Translations under genes and position numbers: made by a program
Source: Massilia sp. ST3
GTDB taxonomy: Bacteria > Pseudomonadota > Gammaproteobacteria > Burkholderiales > Burkholderiaceae_D
Direction of reading: 5' to 3'
Assembly (NCBI RefSeq): GCF_018119405.1
Contig: NZ_JAGPWC010000057.1
Span: 1-33,623, forward strand
DNA length: 33,623 nt
Shown: in pieces, positions 9,522 through 17,696 of the stretch
Layout: each line of letters starts with the position of its first letter
Position numbering within the stretch: position 1 is the stretch's first letter
Notes under the pieces: model-generated
Told to the model about the DNA's origin: nothing
Databases searched by the model: none
What the model saw: the letters and a program-made list of their open reading frames with translations, nothing else

Positions 9522-10625
9522 TCAAGCCCCGAGCTGGGCCGCGTGCTGGGCGCCGACTTGCGCGTCGCGGCGCTGGCTGGCGCTCTGGGCGGGCGTGAGG
9601 ATGGTGGGCCAGCCGATCAGGTGCTGCTCCGCGATCTCGGCCATGCCGAGGATCCAGGCCTTGGAGGTGTTCAGGCAGGGAATGTAATGGTAATCCTTGC
9701 CGCCGGCGGCCTCGAACTCGTGGCGCACTTCCATGTTGATTTCTTCCAAAGTCTCCAGGCAGTCGCTGGTGAAACCGGGGCAGATCACGTCGATGCGCTC
9801 GAGACCTTCGCGCGCCAGCTGCTGCACGGTGGGCGCGGTATAGGGCTGCAGCCATTCGGCCTTGCCGAAGCGCGACTGGAAGGTCACCAGGTAGTCTTCC
9901 GGCCCGATGCCCAGGGCTTCGGCCAGCAGGCGCGCGGTCTTCTGGCACTCGCAGAAATACGGGTCGCCCAGCAGCAGCGTGCGCTTGGGCACACCGTGGA
10001 AGCTCATCACCAGCTTCTGGCCGCGGCCGTGGTTGTCCCAGTGGCCTTGCACGCTCTCGGCCAGGGCCTTGATATAGCCTTCGTGGTCGTGGTAGTGCTT
10101 CACCAGGCGCAGCTCGGGCACGTTGCGCACGCGCGCGTAGTGCTGGTAGACGGCGTCCCAGATCGAGGCGGTGGTGGTGCCGGAATACTGCGGATAGGCG
10201 GGCAGGACCACGATGCGATCGCATCCTTCTTCCTTGAGGCGGTCCAGCACTTCAGGGATCGAGGGCGAGCCGTAGCGCATCGCCATCGCCACTTTCACGC
10301 CTTCGTGCCCGCGCTCCTCGAGCAGGTCCTGCAGCAGCGCCGCCTGTTTGGCGGTGTGGATCTTGAGCGGCGAGCCGTCGCGGGTCCAGATGCTGCGGTA
10401 CTTGGCGGCCGATTTCCCGGAGCGGAAAGGCAGGATGAACAGGTGCAGGATGAACCACCAGATCCGGCTCGGGATCTCGACCACGCGCGGATCGGACAGG
10501 AACTGCTTCAGGTAGCGGCGCACGGCCTTGCGGTTGGGCTCGTCAGGGGTGCCGAGGTTGACCAGGACGATGGCATGCTGGGGTACGGCGCCGTGGGCGT
10601 GAGGCGGTTCTTTACGAAATGGCAT
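9522..10625 (-). CDS. hemH: Ferrochelatase
   Basis: A 367-residue ferrochelatase that inserts ferrous iron into protoporphyrin IX, the last step of protohaem synthesis, at the inner face of the membrane. Visible are the N-terminal VLVNLGTPDEP (about 21-30), YRSIWTRDGSPL (about 76-87), PAYPQYSGTTTAS, the catalytic histidine H210 in MSFHGVPKR, and E291 in GFTSDCLETLEEI. The last 20 residues are an Ala/Gln-rich tail of no known role. In Burkholderiales hemH commonly lies beside the grpE-dnaK genes, as here. The 80-base gap to ohr upstream carries no strong terminator, so co-transcription with ohr is possible. Confidence 0.97.
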   Translation of the reverse strand: MPFRKEPPHAHGAVPQHAIVLVNLGTPDEPNRKAVRRYLKQFLSDPRVVEIPSRIWWFILHLFILPFRSGKSAAKYRSIWTRDGSPLKIHTAKQAALLQDLLEERGHEGVKVAMAMRYGSPSIPEVLDRLKEEGCDRIVVLPAYPQYSGTTTASIWDAVYQHYARVRNVPELRLVKHYHDHEGYIKALAESVQGHWDNHGRGQKLVMSFHGVPKRTLLLGDPYFCECQKTARLLAEALGIGPEDYLVTFQSRFGKAEWLQPYTAPTVQQLAREGLERIDVICPGFTSDCLETLEEINMEVRHEFEAAGGKDYHYIPCLNTSKAWILGMAEIAEQHLIGWPTILTPAQSASQRRDAQVGAQHAAQLGA

Positions 10626-10677
10626 GTATGAAGGGTGGGTGACGGGACGCCCTCTATTATAAGTGGGGGTCCCGTGC

Positions 10678-10700
10678 GGCGGGCGCTCTATGCGCCCGCC
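10678..10700. terminator. GC-rich hairpin downstream of ohr, weak terminator candidate
   Basis: GGCGGGCGC (10678-10686) and GCGCCCGCC (10692-10700) form a perfect 9-bp stem with a 5-base loop just after the ohr stop. No T-run follows on either strand, so simple Rho-independent termination is doubtful. Confidence 0.4.
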
Positions 10701-10705
10701 TGTCG

Positions 10706-11134
10706 TCAGGTGGACACGTGCAGGCGCACGTCGATGTTGTTGCGGGTGGCGTTCGAATAGGGGCAGACGATGTGGGCCTTGTCGACCAGCTCCTTCAGCT
10801 GGGCCTGGTCCATGCCCGGGCCCTTGATGCTCAGGTCGACCTCGATGCCGAAGCCGGTCGGGATCTGGCCGATGCCGACGTCGCCGGTCACGGTCAGGTC
10901 CTGCGGCAGGTTCACCTTGGCCTGCCCGGCCACGAACTTCAGCGCGCCCAGGAAGCAGGCCGAGTAGCCGGCCGCGAACAGCTGTTCGGGATTGGTGCCG
11001 GGGCCGCCGCCGCCGCCCAGCTCCTTGGGGGTGGACAGCTTGATGTCGAGTACGCCGTCGGAACTCTTCGAGTTGCCTTCACGGCCGCCTTGCGAGGTGG
11101 CCTGGGCGCGGTAGAGGACTTTTTCGATGCTCAT
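10706..11134 (-). CDS. ohr: Ohr-type organic hydroperoxide reductase
   Basis: A 142-residue OsmC/Ohr-fold thiol peroxidase that reduces organic hydroperoxides, normally with lipoyl-protein as electron donor. The redox cysteine pair is present: C60 in AGYSACFLGAL and C124 in HIVCPYSNATR; R18 and E50 fit the positions of the family's arginine and glutamate. The HIVCPYSNATRNN signature favours Ohr over OsmC. No ohrR regulator is adjacent. A second OsmC-fold protein lies at 15.6 kb, so two branches of this family occur within 5 kb. Confidence 0.92.
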   Translation of the reverse strand: MSIEKVLYRAQATSQGGREGNSKSSDGVLDIKLSTPKELGGGGGPGTNPEQLFAAGYSACFLGALKFVAGQAKVNLPQDLTVTGDVGIGQIPTGFGIEVDLSIKGPGMDQAQLKELVDKAHIVCPYSNATRNNIDVRLHVST

Positions 11135-11249
11135 GCGGACTCCCTTCTTGTGGTGGGTGGTGTGGAACGCATGTCACTTTGCCACAGAATGATGAAGGGG
11201 GGATGACGCTTGGGCGAATGGGAGAGGCGTTACCCCTACGGCCCGTAAA

Positions 11250-11352
11250 CGTCGTTCCGGCGAAGGCCGGAACCCAAGTTTTCCGCATACCACTCACGTT
11301 TGACGTAAGTGGGACGCAACGAACTTGGATTCCGGCCTTCGCCGGAATGACG
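11250..11352. repeat. Inverted pair of dispersed palindromic repeats
   Basis: A 31-base unit at 11250-11280 (core TTCCGGCGAAGGCCGGAA) and a copy in opposite orientation at 11322-11352 match at 29 of 31 positions. Each copy is itself palindromic, and the pair can fold into one large hairpin. It lies between recN and ohr. The same unit occurs as another pair at 17502-17601. It resembles the REP-like intergenic elements common in beta- and gammaproteobacteria; it could also serve as the recN 3' end. Confidence 0.85.
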
Positions 11353-11402
11353 TGCTTAAGCCAACGCGTTTCTCCAGTGTCCGGGTACGCGCCGATGCCC
11401 CA

Positions 11403-13070
11403 TCAAGACGCCAGCAACTCCCGCGCATGCTTGCGCGTCGTCTCCGTGATCTCGATCCCGCCCAGCATGCGCGCCACTTCTTCCACCCGCGCCCGGTTAT
11501 CCAGCACGTCGATGCGCGACACCGTGCGCCCCGCATCGGTCGTGCCCTTGGCCACCTGGAAGTGCTGGTTGGCCTGGCTGGCCACCTGCGGCAGGTGGGT
11601 CACGCACAGCACCTGGCGCTCCCGGCCCAGGCGCTTGAGCAGGCGCCCCACCACCTCGGCCACGCCGCCGCCGATGCCGGTGTCGACCTCGTCGAAGATC
11701 AGGGTCGGGACCGTGGTCGCGTTCGAGGTGATCACCGAGATCGCCAGCGAGATGCGCGCCAGTTCGCCGCCCGAGGCCACCTTGGCCAGCGGGCGCGGGG
11801 CCACGCCCTGGTGGCCGGCCACCAGGAATTCGACCTGCTCCAGGCCGTGCGCGCCCGGTTCGGCGGGGTTCAGGGCCACGGCGAAGCTGCCGCCGCTCAT
11901 GCTCAGTTCCTGCATCGCGCTGGTCACCTGAGCGCCCAGCTCCCTGGCGGCCTTCTCGCGCCGCTTCGACAGGCGCTGGGCCACTTCCATGTAGGCGGCC
12001 TTGGCCTTGTCCTCCTGCTTGCGCAGGCCTTCGATGTCGGTGGCGTCGGCCAGCTGGCGCAGCTTGGCGGCCAGCGCCGCGTGCTCGTCGTGCAGCTCCT
12101 CGGGCGTGACGCGGTACTTGCGCGCGGCGCCGTGCAGCGCTTCCATGCGCGCATCGACTTCGCGCAGGCGGCCCGGGTCGAGCTCCACCTTGTCGATGTA
12201 GTTGTTCAGCGCGTACACCGCTTCCTGCAGCTGGATGCGGGCCGGCTCCATGCAGTCGAGCACGGCCTGCAGCTGCACGTCGACGTCGACCAGCTTGCCC
12301 AGCTTGGCGTTCAGCGAGGACAGCTGCGACAGGATAGGATGGTCGTCCGATTCCGACAGCGCGTTCAGGGCTTCCTGGGCGCCTTCGAGCAGGCTGGCGG
12401 CGTGCGACAGGCGGCTGTGCTCGTTGCTGATTTCGGCCCACTCGCCGGCCTTCGGCGCCAGCTTGTCCAGCTCGCCCACCTGGTATTCCAGGCGCTCGCG
12501 CTCGATCAGCACGTTCTTGGCGTTGGTCTCGTATTCCTCGCGCTGGCGCACCAGGGCGCGCCAGGCCCGGTACAGGCTGGCCACGTCCAGCACCTCGGCG
12601 CGCGCCTCGGGGTCGCGCACGGCGATCTGGTTGTCCAGCAGGTCGCGCTGGGCGTCGGGTTTGAGCAGGGTCTGGTGGGCGTGCTGGCCGTGGATGTCGA
12701 CCAGCATCTCGCCCAGCTCGCGCAGCTGCGCCGCGGTGGCCGAGATGCCGTTGATGTAGGCCTTCGAGCGGCCCGCGTTGTCGATCACGCGGCGCAGCAG
12801 CGCCCCGCCCTCCTCGGTGCTGAACTCGTTCTCGTCCAGCCATGCCGCGGCAAGCTTGGTGAGGGCGAAATCGGCCGTGATGTCGGCCTTGGCCGCCCCT
12901 TCGCGCACCATGCTGGCGTCGCCCCGGCCGCCCAGCGCCAGTTGCAGCGCATCGATCAGGATCGACTTGCCGGCGCCGGTCTCGCCGGTGAATACCGTGA
13001 AGCCGTTCGAGAACTCGAGCTCGATGGCGTCGACAATGACGAAGTCACGGATGGTTAATGTGCGCAGCAT
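11403..13070 (-). CDS. recN: DNA repair protein RecN (SMC-like ATPase)
   Basis: A 555-residue SMC-family ATPase that holds broken DNA ends and sister chromatids together during double-strand break repair. The Walker A GETGAGKS (29-36), the coiled-coil arms in the middle, the ABC signature SGGELARIS (about 430-440) and Walker B LIFDEVDTGIGG (about 455-466) are all present. LVDIHGQHAHQ (about 128-138) is a typical RecN segment. It follows nadK with a 39-base gap; the shared upstream region carries a LexA box, which fits the known SOS control of recN in other proteobacteria. Confidence 0.97.
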   Translation of the reverse strand: MLRTLTIRDFVIVDAIELEFSNGFTVFTGETGAGKSILIDALQLALGGRGDASMVREGAAKADITADFALTKLAAAWLDENEFSTEEGGALLRRVIDNAGRSKAYINGISATAAQLRELGEMLVDIHGQHAHQTLLKPDAQRDLLDNQIAVRDPEARAEVLDVASLYRAWRALVRQREEYETNAKNVLIERERLEYQVGELDKLAPKAGEWAEISNEHSRLSHAASLLEGAQEALNALSESDDHPILSQLSSLNAKLGKLVDVDVQLQAVLDCMEPARIQLQEAVYALNNYIDKVELDPGRLREVDARMEALHGAARKYRVTPEELHDEHAALAAKLRQLADATDIEGLRKQEDKAKAAYMEVAQRLSKRREKAARELGAQVTSAMQELSMSGGSFAVALNPAEPGAHGLEQVEFLVAGHQGVAPRPLAKVASGGELARISLAISVITSNATTVPTLIFDEVDTGIGGGVAEVVGRLLKRLGRERQVLCVTHLPQVASQANQHFQVAKGTTDAGRTVSRIDVLDNRARVEEVARMLGGIEITETTRKHARELLAS

Positions 13071-13109
13071 GAAAAATCGGGTCTCCGTTGGTGGGATTGC
13101 TTTGGCGAT

Positions 13110-14027
13110 TTACTTGAGCTTGCCGTCGTTGGTCGGGTATTCGTTCCAGTGCAGTTTTTCGCGCAGCGTATGGTAATAGCTCCAGTCGTGCGGATGCAGG
13201 AAACTGACCGTGTGGGGCGAACGCGAGATGACGATGCGGTCGCCCAGCTGCAGGCTGGTGAAGGTCTGCATGTCGAAGTTGACGCTGATGTCGCGCCCGC
13301 TCACCAGCTCGACCACGATCTCGCTGGTGTCGGGCACCACGATCGGCCGGTTCGACAGCGCATGCGGCGCGATCGGCACCAGCACGATGCCCTGCAGGCT
13401 GGGGTGCAGCAGCGGACCGCCGGCCGACAGCGAATAGGCGGTCGACCCGGTGGGGGTCGAGACGATCAGGCCGTCGGAACGCTGGTTGTACATGAACTCG
13501 CCGTCCACGATCAGCTTGAGCTCGACCATGCCGGCGCCGGTGCCGCGCGCCACGACCACGTCGTTGACGGCCACGCTGCAGAAGATCTGCTCGCCGTCGC
13601 GCATCACGCGCGCCTCGAGCAGGGTGCGCTCCTCGCGGCGCGCATTCCCTTGCAGGATCTGGCCCAAGGCCGGCAGCATGTTCTGGATCGGGATGTCGGT
13701 GATGAAGCCGAGGCGTCCCTGGTTGATGCCGATCAAAGGTGTGTCGTACTGGGCGAGCTGGCGCGCGATGCCGAGCATGGTGCCGTCGCCGCCGACCACG
13801 ACCGCCGCCTGGGCCTGCTCGCCGATCGCGGCCACGTCCATGGCTTCGATGCCGTCCAGGGAAGCGTGTTCGGCCAGGTGGGCCGCGGTGTCGGTCTCGA
13901 ACACCACGCGGTAGCCCGCCTGGTGCAGGAAGTCCACGATGCGGCCGACCGGCTCCTCGACCCCGGCCGTGTTTTGCCGGACCACGAGCGCGATGATGGG
14001 TTGTGGTGCAGGCGTGACAGCGGACAT
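13110..14027 (-). CDS. nadK: NAD kinase
   Basis: A 305-residue ATP-dependent NAD kinase producing NADP. Motifs are VVGGDGTMLG (GGDG at 79-82), GINQGRLGFITD (about 98-109) and SDGLIVSTPTGSTAYSLSAGGPLLHP. I place the start at the ATG at 14027; an in-frame GTG ten codons upstream would give 315 residues and cannot be excluded, as neither has a strong ribosome site. nadK-recN adjacency is also seen in E. coli and in many Burkholderiales. The LexA box 93-112 bases upstream suggests that nadK is drawn into the SOS response with recN. Confidence 0.96.
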   Translation of the reverse strand: MSAVTPAPQPIIALVVRQNTAGVEEPVGRIVDFLHQAGYRVVFETDTAAHLAEHASLDGIEAMDVAAIGEQAQAAVVVGGDGTMLGIARQLAQYDTPLIGINQGRLGFITDIPIQNMLPALGQILQGNARREERTLLEARVMRDGEQIFCSVAVNDVVVARGTGAGMVELKLIVDGEFMYNQRSDGLIVSTPTGSTAYSLSAGGPLLHPSLQGIVLVPIAPHALSNRPIVVPDTSEIVVELVSGRDISVNFDMQTFTSLQLGDRIVISRSPHTVSFLHPHDWSYYHTLREKLHWNEYPTNDGKLK

Positions 14028-14119
14028 ATCGATCTCGGCGGTGATGGGTAAGAACACGCTGGAGATTAACCGATAATCCCCTTGCCTGCCAGTTGGGCAC
14101 CCGCCCCAAACCCGTCAGA

Positions 14120-14139
14120 TACTGTACAAAAGAACAGTA
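14120..14139 (-). promoter_or_regulatory. LexA box (SOS operator) upstream of nadK-recN
   Basis: TACTGT-N8-ACAGTA is perfectly palindromic in its arms and matches the E. coli-type consensus (TACTGTATATATATACAGTA) outside the variable centre. It lies 93 bases upstream of the chosen nadK start, in the gap to the DUF3667 gene, whose 3' end is 28 bases away and does not need it. It most probably controls nadK-recN. Confidence 0.85.
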
Positions 14140-14167
14140 TAAGGGCGAGGCCCGCCGGGTGGCAAGA

Positions 14168-15094
14168 TCAGTTGAGAAAAGCCTGGCTGACGGCGGCGAG
14201 CGCTGCCACGCACAGGCTGATGAAATGCAGGCTCATCAGCACGAACCAGCGTACCGCGGTCATGGTGCGCGTGCCTCCGTAGACGCGGCGCATGGCGGTC
14301 GGCAGGTAGAAGGTCAGCCACACGATCAGGGCGAAACTGACGATGCCCCAGCCCTTCGGCACCAGGATCAGCAGGCTGAGCATGAAGAAGGCGAAGGCGT
14401 TCGTATGCAGGGCGAACAGGAAGTGCTCGCCATAGGTGCGCCCCTTGCCCAGGTAGAGGATTTTCAGGAACAGGGCGAAGACCGGCATCAGCGCGAAGAT
14501 CGCGTAGGGCGCGTTGCCGAAGAAGGCGCGCTTCAGGGCGTCGCTGCGTTCCTTCTCGGGCTGGTCGAGCAGCTCGCGGGTGCCGCGGCCCAGCTTCGGG
14601 CTCACCGAGGTGGCGGCGTCCACGATGCGTTTCTCGGTGTTCTCGAGCTCGGCCAGGTCCTCGGGCGTGACCGGGCGCTGCACCGTGGCTTCCTTGTCGT
14701 CTTTCACCGCCGCCGCGCTTTCCACCGCCGCGCGGTTCATCTCGTCCCGGTCCGTGCTCATGACGTTGAAGTCCAGGCCGCCGATCTTGAAGAGCGCAAA
14801 GAAGATGATGCTGAAGGTGAGGTAGAGACGCAGCGGTTCCAGGTAGCGCACGCGCCGGCCCTCGATGTATTCGCGGGTCAGGAAGCCGGGCTTGAACAGC
14901 AGCAGCTTGAGCGACTTCCACAGCTTGCCCTCCAGCGCCACGTAGTGGCCCACGAACTCGTGCAGGAACTCGAAGGCGCTCGGCACATGCAGGTGGGTGG
15001 CCTGGCCGCACTGGTGGCAGTAGTTGCCGGTCGTGGACGCGCCGCAGTTCTTGCAGATCGAGGGCTCGGAATGAGGAAGGGCTTCGGGTTTCAC
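14168..15094 (-). CDS. DUF3667 membrane protein with N-terminal zinc ribbon
   Basis: About 309 residues. The N terminus has a zinc-ribbon pattern, CKNCG followed by CHQCG about nine residues later. A conserved-looking segment with LEGKLWKSLKLLLFKPGFLTREYIEGRR follows, then several hydrophobic segments: one around LRLYLTFSIIFFALF, and at least four in the C-terminal third. A charged 90-residue loop separates the two hydrophobic blocks. This is the layout of DUF3667 proteins, whose function is unknown. I favour the GTG start at 15094 because AGGAA lies seven bases before it; an earlier TTG at 15163 (331 residues) has no such site. Confidence 0.8.
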   Translation of the reverse strand: MKPEALPHSEPSICKNCGASTTGNYCHQCGQATHLHVPSAFEFLHEFVGHYVALEGKLWKSLKLLLFKPGFLTREYIEGRRVRYLEPLRLYLTFSIIFFALFKIGGLDFNVMSTDRDEMNRAAVESAAAVKDDKEATVQRPVTPEDLAELENTEKRIVDAATSVSPKLGRGTRELLDQPEKERSDALKRAFFGNAPYAIFALMPVFALFLKILYLGKGRTYGEHFLFALHTNAFAFFMLSLLILVPKGWGIVSFALIVWLTFYLPTAMRRVYGGTRTMTAVRWFVLMSLHFISLCVAALAAVSQAFLN

Positions 15095-15228
15095 AGCGCG
15101 GTTCCTGGCAATGACGGTCAAGCCTGCATGGTAAGGCTTTAGTTGCAAAATTGCATCATCCAATTGCGCGACCGTCTGCGATCCACCCGGTTAGGATTAA
15201 GCCAACGGAAATGCAGAAGGAGGACAAC

Positions 15229-15570
15229 ATGGTTACCGAAACCAAGGATCGCTTCGTCAACACCAAGGCCCCGGTCGAGAACGACGGCGTCAAGCGCCAG
15301 CCGCACGAGCGCGACGAGTCGCCCGATGCGCAAGATCAGGAACCGCGCGGCATCATGAAGCAGGCGGCGGAAGATTTGGCCCAGGGCTTGAAGGACACCG
15401 ACCGCTACGGCACCCGCGGCCAGGGCCTGGAACAGGCCGTCGAACCGGCCCCGGGCGCCACCGGCCAGGCCAACCCGCAGCCGGACCGCCACCAGTCGAT
15501 GCGCGACCATGACAATGGACAATCCGGTGGCCAAGCCGGCGGCCAGCCCGCGCCCGGCAAGAAACCGTAA
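15229..15570 (+). CDS. Small hydrophilic, probably disordered protein
   Basis: A 113-residue protein with no hydrophobic segment, rich in Gln, Asp, Gly, Pro and charged residues, ending in repeated GGQ units (GQSGGQAGGQPAPGKKP). A short helical candidate lies at about residues 42-58 (GIMKQAAEDLAQGLKDT). A very strong ribosome site (AAGGAGG) precedes the ATG. The stop is 11 bases before the osmC start, so the two are almost certainly one transcript. I do not recognise a family. The composition is that of hydrophilic stress-associated proteins, and the oxidative-stress neighbour supports such a role only by context. Confidence 0.8.
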   Translation: MVTETKDRFVNTKAPVENDGVKRQPHERDESPDAQDQEPRGIMKQAAEDLAQGLKDTDRYGTRGQGLEQAVEPAPGATGQANPQPDRHQSMRDHDNGQSGGQAGGQPAPGKKP

Positions 15571-15581
15571 AGGACAACACG

Positions 15582-16013
15582 ATGACGATCAAGCGTAACG
15601 GCAGTGCCGTCTGGAGCGGCGGCCTGAAGGATGGCAAGGGGGCGGTCTCGACCGCAAGCGGCGTGCTCAAGGACGCGCAATACGGCTTCAATACCCGCTT
15701 CGAGGACGGTCCCGGCACCAATCCCGAAGAATTGATCGGCGCTGCGCATGCGGGCTGCTTCACGATGGCGCTCTCGGGCCAGCTGGGCCAGGCCGGCCTC
15801 ACGGCGCAGGAGCTGCGCACCACCGCCACGGTATCGATGGAAAAGGTCGAAGGCGGCTTCTCGATCACGGCGGTGCACCTCGACCTGGTGGCCAGGATTC
15901 CCGGCGCCAGCCAGGAAGCCTTCGACAAGGCCGCCAGCACGGCCAAGGAAAACTGCCCGGTGTCGAAGCTGCTGAACGCGAACATCACCCTGAGCGCGAA
16001 GCTGGAGAGCTGA
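15582..16013 (+). CDS. osmC: OsmC-family peroxiredoxin
   Basis: A 143-residue OsmC-fold protein with the redox cysteines C59 (AAHAGCFTMAL) and C125 (KENCPVSKLL) and glutamate E50. The NCPVSKLLNA sequence is the OsmC rather than the Ohr version. The family reduces organic and inorganic hydroperoxides in the cytoplasm. AAAGGA precedes the start. It is immediately downstream of the disordered-protein gene and 83 bases before gloA, giving a small group of stress-related genes. Confidence 0.92.
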   Translation: MTIKRNGSAVWSGGLKDGKGAVSTASGVLKDAQYGFNTRFEDGPGTNPEELIGAAHAGCFTMALSGQLGQAGLTAQELRTTATVSMEKVEGGFSITAVHLDLVARIPGASQEAFDKAASTAKENCPVSKLLNANITLSAKLES

Positions 16014-16096
16014 GCGCGGATCCTTCCCGGCCGCCGGCAAGAATCATGGCGAGCGCATAGAATGGCCTCTTCCGTATCAACGAAAGGACCTCCCTC

Positions 16097-16510
16097 ATGC
16101 GCATTCTGCACACCATGTTACGCGTCGGCGACCTGCAGCGCTCGATCGACTTCTACACCCAGGTGCTGGGCATGAAGCTGCTGCGCACCAGCGACAATCC
16201 CGAGTACAAGTACACCCTCGCCTTCCTCGGCTACGGCAGCAACCCGGATCATGCGGAGCTGGAGCTGACCTACAACTACGGCGTCGACAGCTACGACATG
16301 GGCACGGCCTACGGCCACATCGCGATCTCGGCCGACGACATTTACAAAACCTGCGATCAGGTGCGCGCGGCCGGCGGCAACATCACGCGCGAGCCGGGCC
16401 CGGTCAAGGGCGGCAGCACGGTGATCGCCTTCATCACCGATCCGGACGGCTACAAGGTCGAGCTCATCGAGCGCAAGGACCAGGCCGTGGGCGGCGGGCT
16501 GAACAACTAA
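16097..16510 (+). CDS. gloA: Lactoylglutathione lyase (glyoxalase I)
   Basis: A 137-residue glyoxalase I that converts the methylglyoxal-glutathione hemithioacetal to S-lactoylglutathione. All four metal ligands of the nickel-type enzyme are at the expected positions: H5, E56, H74 and E122. The length equals that of the E. coli type. GAAAGGA lies before the start and a possible -10 (TAGAAT) about 40 bases upstream, so it may have its own promoter. ribB with its riboswitch follows on the same strand. Confidence 0.96.
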   Translation: MRILHTMLRVGDLQRSIDFYTQVLGMKLLRTSDNPEYKYTLAFLGYGSNPDHAELELTYNYGVDSYDMGTAYGHIAISADDIYKTCDQVRAAGGNITREPGPVKGGSTVIAFITDPDGYKVELIERKDQAVGGGLNN

Positions 16511-16584
16511 GCCCGGCTCAGCAGACCGGGCGCGGCGCTGCTACAATCGCCGGGCCTGTGCCGAACAGGCAAACAATCCAAATA

Positions 16585-16722
<138 letters not shown>

Positions 16723-16824
16723 CGCTGCCACGCGCTTTGCCTGTCCGCTCCCGCGGTTCGGCGGAGCGCGCGTATTCGCTTGCCCTGATGCGTTTTTCGC
16801 CAACTTTTGCGAGGAGCGTCTCAC

Positions 16825-17481
16825 ATGTTAGTGTCCACCCGTTTTTCCCATACCCTCCACAGTACCGACCTGGAAGGCCGCATCCAGGGCGCGCTCGACG
16901 CCATGCGCGCGGGCATTCCCGTCATCCTGCTCGACGACTTCGACCGCGAGAACGAGGCCGACCTGATCGTCGCGGCCGACAAGCTCACGATCGAGACCAT
17001 GGCCCTCCTGATCCGCGAATGCAGCGGCATCGTCTGCCTGTGCCTGTCCGACGACAAGGTGCGCGCGCTCGAACTGCCGCCAATGGCGCCCGAAAACGGC
17101 AGCCGCTACGGCACCCCGTTCACGGTCTCGATCGAGGCGCGCCATGGCGTGACGACCGGCGTCTCGGCGGCCGACCGCGTCACCACCATCCGCGCCGCGA
17201 CCGCGCGCAATGCGCGGCCGGACGACCTGGTGCGCCCGGGCCACGTGTTCCCGCTGTGCGCCACGCCGGGCGGCGTGCTGGCGCGCGCCGGGCATACCGA
17301 AGGCTCGGTCGACCTGGCGCGCATGGCGGGCTTGCCGCCGGCGGCGGTGCTGTGCGAGCTGATGAATGCCGATGGCACGATGATGCGTGGGGAGGCGATC
17401 GAGCGCTTCGCGGAGGAGCGCGGGTTTCCGGTGCTGACGATTGCGGAGATGATTCAGTGGCGGAGGGTGCGGGCTGTTTAG
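16825..17481 (+). CDS. ribB: 3,4-dihydroxy-2-butanone 4-phosphate synthase
   Basis: A 218-residue single-domain enzyme making 3,4-dihydroxy-2-butanone 4-phosphate from ribulose 5-phosphate for riboflavin synthesis. DDFDRENEADLI (37-48) carries the magnesium-binding acidic residues; GVTTGVSAADR, RPGHVFPL and GHTEGSVDL (156-164) complete the active site. The length matches stand-alone RibB, with no GTP cyclohydrolase II domain attached. The ATG at 16825 has GAGGAG eight bases upstream. The gene is under the FMN riboswitch; no other rib gene is nearby, as is usual for this scattered riboswitch-controlled copy. Confidence 0.96.
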   Translation: MLVSTRFSHTLHSTDLEGRIQGALDAMRAGIPVILLDDFDRENEADLIVAADKLTIETMALLIRECSGIVCLCLSDDKVRALELPPMAPENGSRYGTPFTVSIEARHGVTTGVSAADRVTTIRAATARNARPDDLVRPGHVFPLCATPGGVLARAGHTEGSVDLARMAGLPPAAVLCELMNADGTMMRGEAIERFAEERGFPVLTIAEMIQWRRVRAV

Positions 17482-17501
17482 TGTTTGCGGTGCTGCATGC
17501 A

Positions 17502-17601
17502 AACTTGGATCCCGGCCTTCGCCGGGATGACGGTCTTTAGGCTAGGTGTCCTTTTACCGTTACCTTATGCCCGTCGTCCCGGCGGAGGCCGGAACCCAAT
17601 T
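17502..17601. repeat. Second pair of dispersed palindromic repeats, opposite arrangement
   Basis: A copy at 17502-17532 (AACTTGGATCCCGGCCTTCG start) and an inverted copy at 17572-17601 (CGTCGTCCCGGCGGAGGCCG start) of the unit seen at 11250-11352. Here the units point away from each other, whereas at 11.25 kb they point towards each other. It lies between ribB and the ribB/tolC terminator. Confidence 0.8.
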
Positions 17602-17623
17602 CCGCAGCGCAGTGACGAAAAAA

Positions 17624-17665
17624 GAAAAACCCGGACAAGCCAGCAAACCGGCTCCCGGGTTTTTC
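17624..17665. terminator. Bidirectional terminator between ribB and tolC
   Basis: GAAAAACCCGG (17624-17634) pairs with CCGGGTTTTTC (17655-17665), with AGCC/GGCT pairing in the loop. A-runs on the left and T-runs on the right allow termination in both directions, serving ribB from one side and the tolC operon from the other. Confidence 0.88.
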
Positions 17666-17696
17666 TCATCATGCACGCCCTCAGGCGTGCACGCGA

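Noticed and set aside
11250..11352. Repeat pair as a CRISPR fragment
   Set aside because: Only two units in inverted orientation with no spacer series; the unit recurs elsewhere as a dispersed element.
11325..13058. Long plus-strand frame opposite recN
   Set aside because: Shadow of recN with His/Gln/Val-rich low-complexity sequence.
16745..16790. GC-rich partial hairpin between the riboswitch and ribB as an expression-platform terminator
   Set aside because: Only a 6-bp perfect stem (CGCTCC/GGAGCG) and the T-run is about 25 bases away, so it is not convincing.
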